Assembly: GCF_009604385.1 (NCBI RefSeq)
Contig: NZ_WEGJ01000037.1
Coordinates: forward strand, 1-64,000
DNA from: Streptomyces smaragdinus
GTDB taxonomy: Bacteria > Actinomycetota > Actinomycetes > Streptomycetales > Streptomycetaceae
Length of the DNA: 64,000 nt
Reading direction: 5' to 3'
Positions 22,171 to 29,873 of the stretch are shown here, piece after piece. The position numbers and the translations under genes were made by a program. Under the pieces are notes generated by a model that had not been told where the DNA came from, did no database searches, and worked only from the letters and a program-made list of their open reading frames with translations. The number at the start of each line of letters is the position of its first letter. Within the stretch, counting starts at the first letter, position 1.

Positions 22171-23772
22171 ATGGCCAGCACCGCCTTGCGCGAACCCCCC
22201 GTAGCCGCGGCCCCCGCCGACCGCCCCCCGGAGTACTCCCGGGGGGCGCGTTTCCTGCTGCTGCTGTCCGTCTTCCTGTGCGCCGCCTGCGGTCTGGTGT
22301 ACGAGCTGGCGCTGACGGCGCTGGGGAGTTACCTCATCGGCAACTCCGTGACGCAGACGTCCGTCGTCATCTCGGTGATGGTCTTCGCGATGGGCGTCGG
22401 CTCACTGGCCGCCAAGCCGCTGCGGCGCCGGGCGGTGGGCGCGTTCGCGGTACTGGAGGGCGTGCTGGCGCTGGCCGGCGGGCTGTCGGTGCTGGGGCTG
22501 TACGTGGCGTTCGCGTGGCTGCAGCTGTACACGCCGGCGATGGTCGTGATCGCGCTGGTGGTGGGGCTGCTCATCGGGGCGGAGATACCGCTGCTGATGA
22601 CGATGCTGCAGCGGATCCGGCGCCAGGAGGCGGGCAGCGCGGTCGCCGACCTGTTCGCCGTGGACTACATCGGGGCGCTGGTCGGCGGGCTGTGCTTCCC
22701 GTTCGTGCTGCTGCCGGCGTTCGGCCAGCTGAAGGGCGCGCTGGTGGTGGGCGCGGTGAACGCGGTGGCCGGGGTCATCGTGGTCGTGTTCATCTTCCGG
22801 CGGCAGCTGCGGCGGAAGGTGTGGGCGGGGCTGCTCGCCGGGGTGACGGTGGTGCTCGGGGTGCTGGGCACGGCGTACGCGGGGGCGGACGAGCTGGAGG
22901 TCACCGCGCGCCAGCAGATGTACCGGGATCCGATCATCCACGCCGAGACCACCCCGTACCAGGAGATCGTCGTCACCAGGGCGACGGCGTTCACGGGGGA
23001 GCCGGACATGCGGCTCTTCCTCAACGGGGACCTGCAGTTCAGCTCCGTCGACGAGTACCGTTACCACGAGTCGCTGGTGCATCCGGCGCTGTCGCGGGCC
23101 CGCTCCGAGGTGCTGATCATGGGCGGCGGGGACGGGCTGGCGCTGCGGGAGGTGCTGCGGTACGACGACGTACGGCATGTCACGCTCGTCGATCTGGACC
23201 CGGCGATGACCCGGCTGGGGCGGGAGTTCGCGCCGCTGCGGGAGCTCAACGACGACTCGCTGCACGACCCCCGGGTCCGGGTGGTCAACGCGGACGCCTT
23301 CACCTGGCTGCGGAACGCGCGGAGCACGTACGACGCAGTGATCATCGACTTCCCGGACCCGGACTCGGCGGCGCTGGCGAAGCTGTACTCGGTGGAGTTC
23401 TACCACCTGCTCGGGCAGGTGCTGACGCCGCGCAGCCAGGTCATGGTGCAGAGCGGGTCGCCGTTCTTCGCACCCAGGACGTACTGGTCGATCGCCCGGA
23501 CCATCGGGGCGGCGGGGTACGCCACGACCGAGTTCCAGGTGGACGTGCCGAGCTTCGGGAACTGGGGGTTCGTGCTGGCCGCGCCCGGCGGCGGGAAGCC
23601 TCCGGCGCTGCGGCTGCCGGCCGCGGCGCCGAAGCTGCGGTATCTGGACGACGCGGTGCTGAAGGCGGCGACGGTGTTCCCGGTGGACCGGCGGCGGACC
23701 GACGTACGGCCGAGCACGCTGATGGATCCGGCGGTGCTGGAGTATGTGCTCGACGAGTGGAAGAACTACTAG
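22171..23772 (+). CDS. Membrane-bound polyamine aminopropyltransferase (SpeE-like)
   Basis: This 533-residue protein has an N-terminal bundle of about seven membrane helices (residues ~20-235), then a spermidine-synthase Rossmann domain. The latter shows LFLNGDLQFSSVDEYRYHESLVHP, the decarboxy-AdoMet loop IMGGGDGLALREVL, VDLDPAMTRLGREF and VIIDFPDPDSAALAKLYSVEFY. It starts 9 bases after DUF350 and ends the four-gene run. Soluble SpeE makes spermidine; in this fused form the substrate is unproven. Its stop codon shares CTAG with that of the convergent LysE gene. Confidence 0.88.
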   Translation: MASTALREPPVAAAPADRPPEYSRGARFLLLLSVFLCAACGLVYELALTALGSYLIGNSVTQTSVVISVMVFAMGVGSLAAKPLRRRAVGAFAVLEGVLALAGGLSVLGLYVAFAWLQLYTPAMVVIALVVGLLIGAEIPLLMTMLQRIRRQEAGSAVADLFAVDYIGALVGGLCFPFVLLPAFGQLKGALVVGAVNAVAGVIVVVFIFRRQLRRKVWAGLLAGVTVVLGVLGTAYAGADELEVTARQQMYRDPIIHAETTPYQEIVVTRATAFTGEPDMRLFLNGDLQFSSVDEYRYHESLVHPALSRARSEVLIMGGGDGLALREVLRYDDVRHVTLVDLDPAMTRLGREFAPLRELNDDSLHDPRVRVVNADAFTWLRNARSTYDAVIIDFPDPDSAALAKLYSVEFYHLLGQVLTPRSQVMVQSGSPFFAPRTYWSIARTIGAAGYATTEFQVDVPSFGNWGFVLAAPGGGKPPALRLPAAAPKLRYLDDAVLKAATVFPVDRRRTDVRPSTLMDPAVLEYVLDEWKNY

Positions 23773-24425
23773 GCGGCTTCCACGAGGGACAACTTCACCG
23801 CGAAGCCCAGGAACGCCGCGCCCGCGCCGGCCGTGACGCCCGCCTTCAGGCGGTGGCGGGAGCGGAAGACGGCGGCCAGGCGGGTGCCGCCGAAGATCAG
23901 CAGGGTGAGGTAGGCGAGGCTGAAGAGCTGCGCCCACACGCCCAGGAACAGGAACGCCAGGGCCGGCTGCCCGTACGACGGATCCACGAACTGCACGAAG
24001 AAGGACACGAAGAACAGGATCGCCTTCGGGTTCAGCAGGGACACCACGAACGCCCGCCGGAACGGGTTCTCCGCCTTCGGCCCCACGCCACCGCCCGCCG
24101 CCTTCGACAGCCGCGCCCCGTGCGAGCGCCACAGCCGCCACGCGCCGCGCAGCATCCCGAACGCCAGCCACGACAGATACCCGGCGCCCGCCCACTTCAC
24201 CACGGCGAACGCGGCGGGGCTGGCCTGCAGCAGCGACGCCACACCGCCCGCGGACAGGGCCATCAGGACCGTGTCACCGCACATCACGCCGCCGACCGCC
24301 GTATAGCCGGCGCGGACCCCGCGGCGGGCGGCGGTGGACAGGACGTACAGCGAGTTCGGACCCGGGAGCAGGACGATCAGGGCCAGGCCCACGAGGTACG
24401 TCGGAAGATCGGTGACACCAAACAT
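23769..24425 (-). CDS. LysE-family amino acid exporter
   Basis: This 218-residue membrane protein has about six helices and the LysE/RhtB signature ALIVLLPGPNSLYVLSTAARRGVRAGY near residues 13-40, plus FVVSLLNPKAILFFVSFFVQFV. The family exports amino acids such as Lys, Thr, homoserine or Leu; the substrate cannot be told here. The ATG at 24425 gives the family N-terminus (FGVTDLPTYLVG); an upstream extension adds 21 atypical residues. It lies downstream of the MarR gene on the same strand. Confidence 0.87.
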   Translation of the reverse strand: MFGVTDLPTYLVGLALIVLLPGPNSLYVLSTAARRGVRAGYTAVGGVMCGDTVLMALSAGGVASLLQASPAAFAVVKWAGAGYLSWLAFGMLRGAWRLWRSHGARLSKAAGGGVGPKAENPFRRAFVVSLLNPKAILFFVSFFVQFVDPSYGQPALAFLFLGVWAQLFSLAYLTLLIFGGTRLAAVFRSRHRLKAGVTAGAGAAFLGFAVKLSLVEAA

Positions 24426-24471
24426 CGGGCCAGATTGCCACCCGTGAGGCGATTTATCGAACCCTGTTTCG

Positions 24472-24996
24472 CTATACGGACGGATCATCGGCGAGCCGCC
24501 GCCGCACGTCTGCCCCGAGTTTGTCCAACAGGGCCACCAGCGCGGCCCTTTCCCCCTCGGTGAGCCCCGCGACCAGCGACGCCTCCCGCCCCAGCACCCG
24601 GTCGACGGAGCGCTCGATCAGCCGGTGCCCCTCGTCGGTGAGCGTGACGACGACCGTCCGGCGGCCCGTCGTGCCCGGCGAGCGGCGGACCAGGCCCTCG
24701 CGCTCGGCGCGGGCCACGCGCTGGGAGATCGCCCCCGCGGTGACCAGGGTGCGGTCGGCGAGCTCGCGGGTCGTCAGGGCGTACGGGGGGCCGGAGCGGC
24801 GGATCACGGAGAGCAGGTCGAGGGTGGCGGCGTCGATGCCGGCGGCGCGCAGGACGCGGGCGCGGTCGTCGGTGAAGAGCTTCGCCAGGCGCCACAGGGG
24901 GGTGACGATCTCGATGGAGTCCGTGGGCGTGCCGGGGCGCTCGCGCTGCCAGGCGGCGGCGATCTCGGCGGCGGGGTAGGGGGGTCGGGGTTCCAT
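24472..24996 (-). CDS. MarR-family regulator
   Basis: This 174-residue protein has a winged helix at about residues 75-135: ALTTRELADRTLVTAGAISQRVARAEREGLVRRSPGTTGRRTVVVTLTDEGH. The ATG at 24996 is chosen because the much longer frame runs across the divergent SDR gene. The 20-bp palindrome in the intergenic space is probably its operator, controlling both itself and the SDR gene. Confidence 0.9.
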   Translation of the reverse strand: MEPRPPYPAAEIAAAWQRERPGTPTDSIEIVTPLWRLAKLFTDDRARVLRAAGIDAATLDLLSVIRRSGPPYALTTRELADRTLVTAGAISQRVARAEREGLVRRSPGTTGRRTVVVTLTDEGHRLIERSVDRVLGREASLVAGLTEGERAALVALLDKLGADVRRRLADDPSV

Positions 24997-25013
24997 TCGG
25001 CTCCTCGAGGGCT

Positions 25014-25033
25014 TACGTTTAGATCTAAACGTA
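25014..25033. promoter_or_regulatory. 20-bp perfect palindrome, probable MarR operator
   Basis: TACGTTTAGATCTAAACGTA is exactly self-complementary and lies between the divergent marR-type (ATG 24996) and SDR (GTG 25052) starts. Its length and position are typical of a MarR dimer site. Confidence 0.82.
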
Positions 25034-25051
25034 TCAGTCGGGGAGGGTGTT

Positions 25052-25771
25052 GTGGAGCGTTCAGTGCTGGTCACCGGAGGGTCGGGCGGGCTGGGCCGGG
25101 CCATCGCGGGGCGGTTCGCCGCCGACGGGGCGTCCGTGGTGATCACCGGGCGGCGGGCGGAGCCCCTGGCGCTGGCGGCCAAGGAGCTGGGGGTCCGGGG
25201 GGAGGTGTGCGACGCGACGGATCCGGCGCGGGTCGCGGCACTGGCCGGGAGGCTGGGGTCGCTGGACGTGCTGGTCAACGCGGCCGGCGGGCTGCCGGAG
25301 GCCGACGGCTCGGGGGCGCCGCTGGAGACGCTGCTGGCGCAGTGGCACTCCAGCCTGGCGCGAAATCTCCTGGGCGCGGTGCTGACGACGGCGGCCGTAC
25401 GGGACCTGCTGGCGGCCGGGGACGGCGGGGCGGTGATCAGCATCGGGTCGATCGGGGCCGAGCGGCGGGGCGGTTCGTACGGCGCGGCGAAGGCGGCGCT
25501 GGCGGCGTGGAACGCGTCGTATTCGGCGGAGGTGGGTCCGCTGGGGATCACCGCCAACGTGATCGCGGCGGGATATGTGGCCGGCACGGACTTCTTCCGC
25601 GGCGGGATGACGCCCGAGCGGCACGCGGCGCTGCTGGCGGAGGCGCACGACGGGCGGGCGGGGACGCCGGCGGACATCGCGGAGACGGCCTTCTTCCTGG
25701 CGTCGAAGGGGGCGCGGCATCTGACGGGGCAGACGGTGCATGTGAACGGCGGGGCGTTCACTACGCGGTGA
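25052..25771 (+). CDS. Short-chain dehydrogenase/reductase
   Basis: This 239-residue classical SDR has the cofactor motif VTGGSGGLGRAIA at residues 7-19, LVNAAGG near 75, the catalytic Ser in ISIGSIGAERRGG and YGAAK (Tyr-x3-Lys) near 150, and a C-terminal GQTVHVNGGAFTTR. The GTG start is preceded by GGGAGGGTG. It is divergent from the MarR regulator across a palindrome, so its expression is probably derepressed by that regulator's ligand. The substrate is unknown. Confidence 0.9.
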   Translation: MERSVLVTGGSGGLGRAIAGRFAADGASVVITGRRAEPLALAAKELGVRGEVCDATDPARVAALAGRLGSLDVLVNAAGGLPEADGSGAPLETLLAQWHSSLARNLLGAVLTTAAVRDLLAAGDGGAVISIGSIGAERRGGSYGAAKAALAAWNASYSAEVGPLGITANVIAAGYVAGTDFFRGGMTPERHAALLAEAHDGRAGTPADIAETAFFLASKGARHLTGQTVHVNGGAFTTR

Positions 25772-25907
25772 GGGGGCGCTTCGGCGGGGGGCGGGCGGGC
25801 CGGCGCCGGGCGTCCCGGGTCCGGCGGTTCGCCGCCGGCGGGGCGACCCCGGCCCGGCGGCCGAAATCCCGTGTCCGTCCCCCGGCCGGGGGTGATAAGC
25901 AGACCCC

Positions 25908-26663
25908 GTGGAAGAAGATCTCGTCGTACGTCTCCGTGCCGCCGGCTGTGTGTTCGCCGAGGAGGAGGCGCGGCTGCTGCTCGAGGCCGCCGGGGGTGAC
26001 GCCCTCGAGGCGCTGGTGCGCCGCCGGGTCGGCGGGGAGCCGCTGGAGTACGTGGTGGGGTGGGCCCAGTTCGCCGGGCTGCAGGTCGTGGTGGCGGAGG
26101 GGGTGTTCGTGCCGCGCCGGCGCAGTGAGTTCCTCGCCCGGTGTGCGGCGGACCTCGCGCGCCCCGGGGATGTGGTGGTGGACCTCTGCTGCGGTGCGGG
26201 CGCGGTGGGGGCCGCCGTCGCGGCGTGGGTGCCGGGGGTCTCGCTGCACGCGGCGGACGTCGACCCCGCCGCCGTGGCCGTGGCCCGGCGCAACGTCCCC
26301 GGGGCGGTGTACGAGGGCGACCTCTACGCCGCCCTCCCCGGGGAGCTGCGGGGGCGGGTGGACGTGCTGGTGGCCAACGCCCCGTACATCCCCACCGGCG
26401 AGATCCCGCTGCTCCCCGCGGAGGCCCGGCTGTACGAGCCGCCCGTGGCCCTCGACGGGGGCGACGACGGGCTCGACGTCCAGCGGCGGATCGCGGCGGG
26501 TGCCGCGGGGTGGCTGGCGCCGGGCGGCACGCTGCTGATCGAGACGAGCGAGCGCCAGGCCCCGCTGACCGTGGCGGCGTTCGAGGCCGGGAGGCTTGAG
26601 GCGCGCGTGGAGACGTGCGAGGACCTGGCGGCGACGGTGGTGCTCGGGAGTCACGCCGCCTGA
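25908..26663 (+). CDS. HemK/PrmC-like methyltransferase
   Basis: This 251-residue SAM-dependent methyltransferase has an N-terminal helical region, GGEPLEYVVGWAQFAGLQVVVAEGVFVPRRRSEFL, then SAM motif I VVDLCCGAGAVGAAVA and ADVDPAAVAVARRN. The PrmC active-site NPPY is NAPY here (VANAPYIP), as in a second HemK-like branch often called putative protein-(glutamine-N5) methyltransferase. The main PrmC normally sits by prfA, so this is probably a paralogue with another target. It overlaps the convergent phosphatase gene by 13 bases. Confidence 0.82.
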   Translation: MEEDLVVRLRAAGCVFAEEEARLLLEAAGGDALEALVRRRVGGEPLEYVVGWAQFAGLQVVVAEGVFVPRRRSEFLARCAADLARPGDVVVDLCCGAGAVGAAVAAWVPGVSLHAADVDPAAVAVARRNVPGAVYEGDLYAALPGELRGRVDVLVANAPYIPTGEIPLLPAEARLYEPPVALDGGDDGLDVQRRIAAGAAGWLAPGGTLLIETSERQAPLTVAAFEAGRLEARVETCEDLAATVVLGSHAA

Positions 26664-27286
26664 GGGAAGCCCGTCCAGCGCAGCTCCGACGGCAGGTGGC
26701 TCATGTCGTTCAGGAGCAGCAGCGACGCCGGGCGGCCCGGCGCGTAACGGATCACCGTCAGCGCGGCGTTGCAGGTGTTCAGGCCCAGCCAGCGCCAGGG
26801 GCGGGCGCCCATCGCGGCCCGTACCAGCCAGCCGATCAGGAAGTTGTGCGTGACGACGAGCTCGTGGCGGTCCGCGTCGCCCTCCACCGGCCCGGTGAAC
26901 CGCTGCAGCGCGTCGCGGGCGAGGACGGGGCCGTGGGCGCGTTCGTCGTCGGTGGCGTCGCCGAGGAGGCGGAGGTACTTGTCGGCGGAGTCCGCGGGGA
27001 GTTCGTCGCGGGTGGGGAAGTACGGGACGTAGTCGCCGGCCGCCTCGTCGGACCGTACCGGCACGGCGTCCAGCTCCGAGGCCGCGAGCCGCGCCGTCTG
27101 TTCCGCGCGTTCCAGGGGGCCGTGGTGGACGGCCGTCAGCGGGATGTCACGCAGCCGCTGCCCCAGGAGCTGCGCCTGCCACCGGCCGCGGTCGGACAGC
27201 CCGCCGTTCTCGGAGACGGCTTCGGCGTGGCGGACGAGGTACAGGTGGCGGGTGGCGGAGTGGTCTGTGTGGTCTGCGTTGTTCAT
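26651..27286 (-). CDS. Histidine phosphatase family protein
   Basis: This 211-residue protein has LYLVRHAEAVSENGGLSDRGRWQAQLLGQRL with the RHA catalytic motif near residue 17, HGPLERAEQTARLAASEL near 53 and the second His in LVVTHNFLIGWLVRAAMG. The ATG at 27286 follows GGGGAG; earlier starts are possible. The C-terminal NDMSHLPSELRWTG is typical of this subgroup. The substrate is unknown. Confidence 0.87.
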   Translation of the reverse strand: MNNADHTDHSATRHLYLVRHAEAVSENGGLSDRGRWQAQLLGQRLRDIPLTAVHHGPLERAEQTARLAASELDAVPVRSDEAAGDYVPYFPTRDELPADSADKYLRLLGDATDDERAHGPVLARDALQRFTGPVEGDADRHELVVTHNFLIGWLVRAAMGARPWRWLGLNTCNAALTVIRYAPGRPASLLLLNDMSHLPSELRWTGFPQAA

Positions 27287-27404
27287 GTGCACGTGCTCCC
27301 CGAGTGTCCCGATCATGCGATCTGTACGGACGCCCGGGGAGCACGGGTGGTTCCCCATCAGGGGGCAAACGTGATCAACACTGCATCTTCTCGGGGGATA
27401 ACCC

Positions 27405-27429
27405 CCCGGGCCCCCAGCCGGGGCCCGGG
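27405..27429 (-). terminator. GC-rich hairpin after the chitinase gene
   Basis: CCCGGGCCCC (27405-27414) pairs perfectly with GGGGCCCGGG (27420-27429), nine bases beyond the chitinase stop at 27438. The surrounding bases also pair partly. Confidence 0.72.
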
Positions 27430-27437
27430 AACCGGGT

Positions 27438-28367
27438 TCAGCAGCTCAGGTTGCTGCCCGCCGTCGTCCCCAGGATCCCGACGAAGCTCTGGTAACTGTT
27501 GATCCGGCTCTGCACCTGCGCCGGGTTGCCCCCGTTGCACTCGAGCGTGCCGTTGATCGAGCGGATCGTCTCGCCGAAGCCCGCGCCGTTGACCATCGCG
27601 GTGTGGCCGGACATCGTGCCCGGGCCGCTCTGCGTCATCCAGTACCACAGGCCCGTCTGCCAGGCGACGGCCGGCTCGCGCTCCACCCGGTAGGGGTTGG
27701 TGAGCAGGTCGAGGCCGAGGGCGTCGCCGGCGGCCTTGTAGTTGAAGTTCCAGCTCAGCTGGATCGGACCGCGGCCGTAGTACGCGGCCTGGCCGGCGGG
27801 GCAGCCGTACGACTGGCTCGTGTCGCAGTAGTGCGGGTAGTTGGCCGTGTTCTGCTCCACGACGTAGACCAGTCCGCCGGTCTCGTGCGCGACGTTGGCG
27901 AGGAACGCGGCGGCCTCACGGCGCTTGGTCGTGTCGTCGCCGGTGTTCGCGAAGGCGGGGTAGGACTTGGTGGCCTGGACCAGGCCGGCGTAGGTGTAGA
28001 AGCTGTTCCGGCTCGGGAACATCTGGTTGAACTGGGCCTCGGTAACGATGAATCCTCCCGGTGCGGGCGTCGTGGGACCCGGGCCCGGGTCCGTGCCGCC
28101 GCCGCAGGTGCCCTGGTCGGACCAGACGCCCCACTGACCGGTCGTACCGGGCTCCTCGCCCGTCGTCCACCACTTGGCCTGCCAGTTGTGGCCGTTGTGG
28201 GAGACGGCCTGGCCACCGGTGTAGACCTGGGTACGGGCCCAGGCCGCGGCGCAGGTGGCGGCGCTGGCGGTGGCCGCGTTGAGCACGGGCACCAGCACCG
28301 CGAGCAGCGCGGCCGCGGCGAGGGACGACAGCAGGGTCTTGAGCCTTCTGGAACGCCTGCGGGGCAT
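27438..28367 (-). CDS. Secreted GH19 chitinase with N-terminal chitin-binding module
   Basis: This 309-residue enzyme has an Arg-rich signal peptide and a CBM5/12 module at about 40-85 (AWARTQVYTGGQAVSHNGHNWQAKWWTTGEEPG). A Gly/Pro/Thr linker leads to a GH19 domain: FPSRNSFYTYAGLVQA, the catalytic Glu in FLANVAHETGGLVYV, then YYGRGPIQLSWNFNY and ETIRSINGTLEC. It hydrolyses chitin outside the cell. ATG 28367 has a GGAAG site eight bases upstream; GTG 28376 is an alternative. Promoter repeats typical of Streptomyces chitinase genes lie upstream. Confidence 0.93.
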   Translation of the reverse strand: MPRRRSRRLKTLLSSLAAAALLAVLVPVLNAATASAATCAAAWARTQVYTGGQAVSHNGHNWQAKWWTTGEEPGTTGQWGVWSDQGTCGGGTDPGPGPTTPAPGGFIVTEAQFNQMFPSRNSFYTYAGLVQATKSYPAFANTGDDTTKRREAAAFLANVAHETGGLVYVVEQNTANYPHYCDTSQSYGCPAGQAAYYGRGPIQLSWNFNYKAAGDALGLDLLTNPYRVEREPAVAWQTGLWYWMTQSGPGTMSGHTAMVNGAGFGETIRSINGTLECNGGNPAQVQSRINSYQSFVGILGTTAGSNLSC

Positions 28368-28453
28368 GGCGGTCACTTCCTGTCTCTGTGGGGGATTGCC
28401 GTCCCCATGGGCCCGTCACGTCCCACGGGGGTTGGCATGAGAGACAAGCGTAA

Positions 28454-28481
28454 TGGTCTGGACCTGTCAAGGTCTGGACCA
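28454..28481 (-). promoter_or_regulatory. Chitinase-type repeat around a -35 box
   Basis: On the minus strand TGGTCCAGACCT, TTGACA within the gap, then AGGTCCAGACCA. GGTCCAGACC occurs twice, 16 bases apart, flanking the -35 hexamer TTGACA (28465-28470). TGGTCCAGACCT matches, as I recall it, the 12-bp direct repeat reported for Streptomyces chi promoters, and the core resembles DasR sites. Chitin/N-acetylglucosamine-responsive control is inferred. Confidence 0.75.
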
Positions 28482-28488
28482 ATTCCCG

Positions 28489-29676
28489 TCAGATCCGGCA
28501 CTCCTCCCGTACGAACTCCACCGCCTCCCCCACCGGCATCGGATCGAGCCGCCGCCCGTCCCGCAGCCGCAGCGCGACCTGCCCCGACGCCGCCTCCCGC
28601 GGCCCGATCACCGCCTGGAACGGCACCAGCCGCGCCTCCCGGACCCGCGCCCCCAGGGTCCCCCGGTCCGCGGCGTGGAGCGCGGGCCGCAACCCGGCGT
28701 CCAGACACCGCTGTACGAAGTCACCGGCCGCCGCCTCCCCCAGCGGCAGCACCGCCACCTGCACCGGCGCCAGCCACCCCGGGAAACGCCCCTGATGGGC
28801 CTCGATCAGATACGCCACCGCCCGCTCGATGGACCCGACGATCGCCCGGTGCACCATCACCGGCCGGTGCGCCTTGCCGTCCGGGCCGGTGTACTCCAGC
28901 CCGAAGCGCTCCGGCTGGTGGAAGTCGACCTGCACGGTGGAGAGGGTGAACTCCCGCCCGCCCGCGTCCTCGACCTGTACGTCGATCTTCGGCCCGTAGA
29001 ACGCCGCCTCTCCCTCGGCCTCCTCGTAGGCCGGCCCGGACGCGTCCAGCACCCCGCGCAGGGCGGCGACGGCCCGGCGCCACATCGGCGGGTTGTCGAC
29101 GTACTTGCCGCCCTCCCCCGGCAGCGACAGCCGGTAGCGGGCGGGCTTGACGCCCATGTCGGCGTACGCCCGCTCGATCAGGCGCAGCGCGGCCAGGGCC
29201 TCGCCCTCGATCTGGTCGGGGGCGCAGAAGACGTGGGCGTCGTTGAGCTGCATGGCGCGGACGCGGGAGAGGCCGCCGAGGACGCCGGAGAGCTCGGAGC
29301 GGTGCTGGCCGCCGATCTCGGCGATACGGAGGGGGAGTTCGCGGTAGCTGTGTTCGCGGGAGCGGTAGATGAGGGCGTGGTGGGGGCAGAGGCTGGGGCG
29401 GAGGACGAATTGCTCGCCCCCTACCTCCATCGGCGGGAACATGTCGTCGGCGTAGTGCTCCCAGTGGCCGGAGATCTCGTACAGCTCGCGTTTGGCGAGG
29501 ACGGGTGAGTACACGCGGTGGTAGCCCGCGCGGTGTTCGACTCCGGCGATGTACGACTCCAGCGCCTGGCGCAGGGCGGCGCCGGCGGGGAGCCAGTACG
29601 GGAGTCCGGCGCCGATGAGCGGGTCGGTGCCGAAGAGGTCGAGCTCGCGGCCGAGACGGCGGTGGTCCTTGGGCAT
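28489..29676 (-). CDS. thrS: Short second threonyl-tRNA synthetase (no TGS/editing domains)
   Basis: This 395-residue class II synthetase begins directly with the catalytic domain: RRLGRELDLFGTDPLIGAGLPYWLPAGA. Motif 2 is RELPLRIAEIGGQHRSELSGVLGGLSRVRAMQ, zinc ligands are probably Cys in SLCPHH and His in NDAHVF and MVHRAIVGSIER, and an anticodon-binding domain fills about 295-395. The ~240 residues of TGS and editing domains found in standard ThrRS are absent. It is therefore an auxiliary enzyme, like the second ThrRS of several Streptomyces. ATG 29676 has GAGGAG upstream. A threonine leader and terminator precede it. Confidence 0.92.
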   Translation of the reverse strand: MPKDHRRLGRELDLFGTDPLIGAGLPYWLPAGAALRQALESYIAGVEHRAGYHRVYSPVLAKRELYEISGHWEHYADDMFPPMEVGGEQFVLRPSLCPHHALIYRSREHSYRELPLRIAEIGGQHRSELSGVLGGLSRVRAMQLNDAHVFCAPDQIEGEALAALRLIERAYADMGVKPARYRLSLPGEGGKYVDNPPMWRRAVAALRGVLDASGPAYEEAEGEAAFYGPKIDVQVEDAGGREFTLSTVQVDFHQPERFGLEYTGPDGKAHRPVMVHRAIVGSIERAVAYLIEAHQGRFPGWLAPVQVAVLPLGEAAAGDFVQRCLDAGLRPALHAADRGTLGARVREARLVPFQAVIGPREAASGQVALRLRDGRRLDPMPVGEAVEFVREECRI

Positions 29677-29730
29677 GGTGGTCGCTCCTCGCGGGGGTGG
29701 AGGGGCGGGAGCGCCACCGGCGCGGACGAA

Positions 29731-29757
29731 AGCCCCGGGGCGTCTCGCCCCGGGGCT
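29731..29757 (-). terminator. Attenuator terminator of the ThrRS gene
   Basis: On the minus strand AGCCCCGGGGCG, loop AGA, CGCCCCGGGGCT: a perfect 12-bp stem followed by TT. It lies 23 bases after the leader stop codon and 54 bases before the synthetase ATG, so it would stop transcription before thrS unless disrupted. Confidence 0.85.
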
Positions 29758-29780
29758 TCGTCAGGTCGCTGCGTGCAGCG

Positions 29781-29837
29781 TCAGCGCTTCGCCGGGACGG
29801 TGTCCGGCGTCGTCGTCCGTGCCGCGTATCGCTTCAT
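29781..29837 (-). CDS. Threonine leader peptide of the ThrRS attenuator
   Basis: The 18-codon frame MKRYAARTTTPDTVPAKR ends in TGA. Four of 18 residues are Thr, three consecutive (ACG ACG ACG). It lies between a promoter and the terminator hairpin. Ribosome stalling at the Thr codons when charged tRNA-Thr is scarce would be expected to prevent terminator formation and allow thrS expression. The ATG starts seven bases after the -10 hexamer, so the transcript should be leaderless. The CGCCGG/CCGGCG complementarity inside the leader could form the alternative structures. This is read directly from sequence; function is inferred. Confidence 0.8.
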   Translation of the reverse strand: MKRYAARTTTPDTVPAKR

Positions 29838-29844
29838 GCGTACG

Positions 29845-29873
29845 AGGCTAGGCTCCCGCCGCCTCACTGTCAC
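29845..29873 (-). promoter_or_regulatory. Promoter of the thr leader-thrS unit
   Basis: Minus strand: -35 GTGACA (29873-29868), exactly 17 bases, -10 TAGCCT (29850-29845), then seven bases to the leader ATG at 29837. TAGCCT is a common Streptomyces housekeeping -10. The promoter lies over the 3' end of the DoxX gene. Confidence 0.75.

Noticed and set aside
23769..23772. Shared CTAG of the speE and lysE stop codons as a regulatory site
   Set aside because: Two convergent TAG stops sharing a palindromic CTAG is a simple consequence of tight packing.
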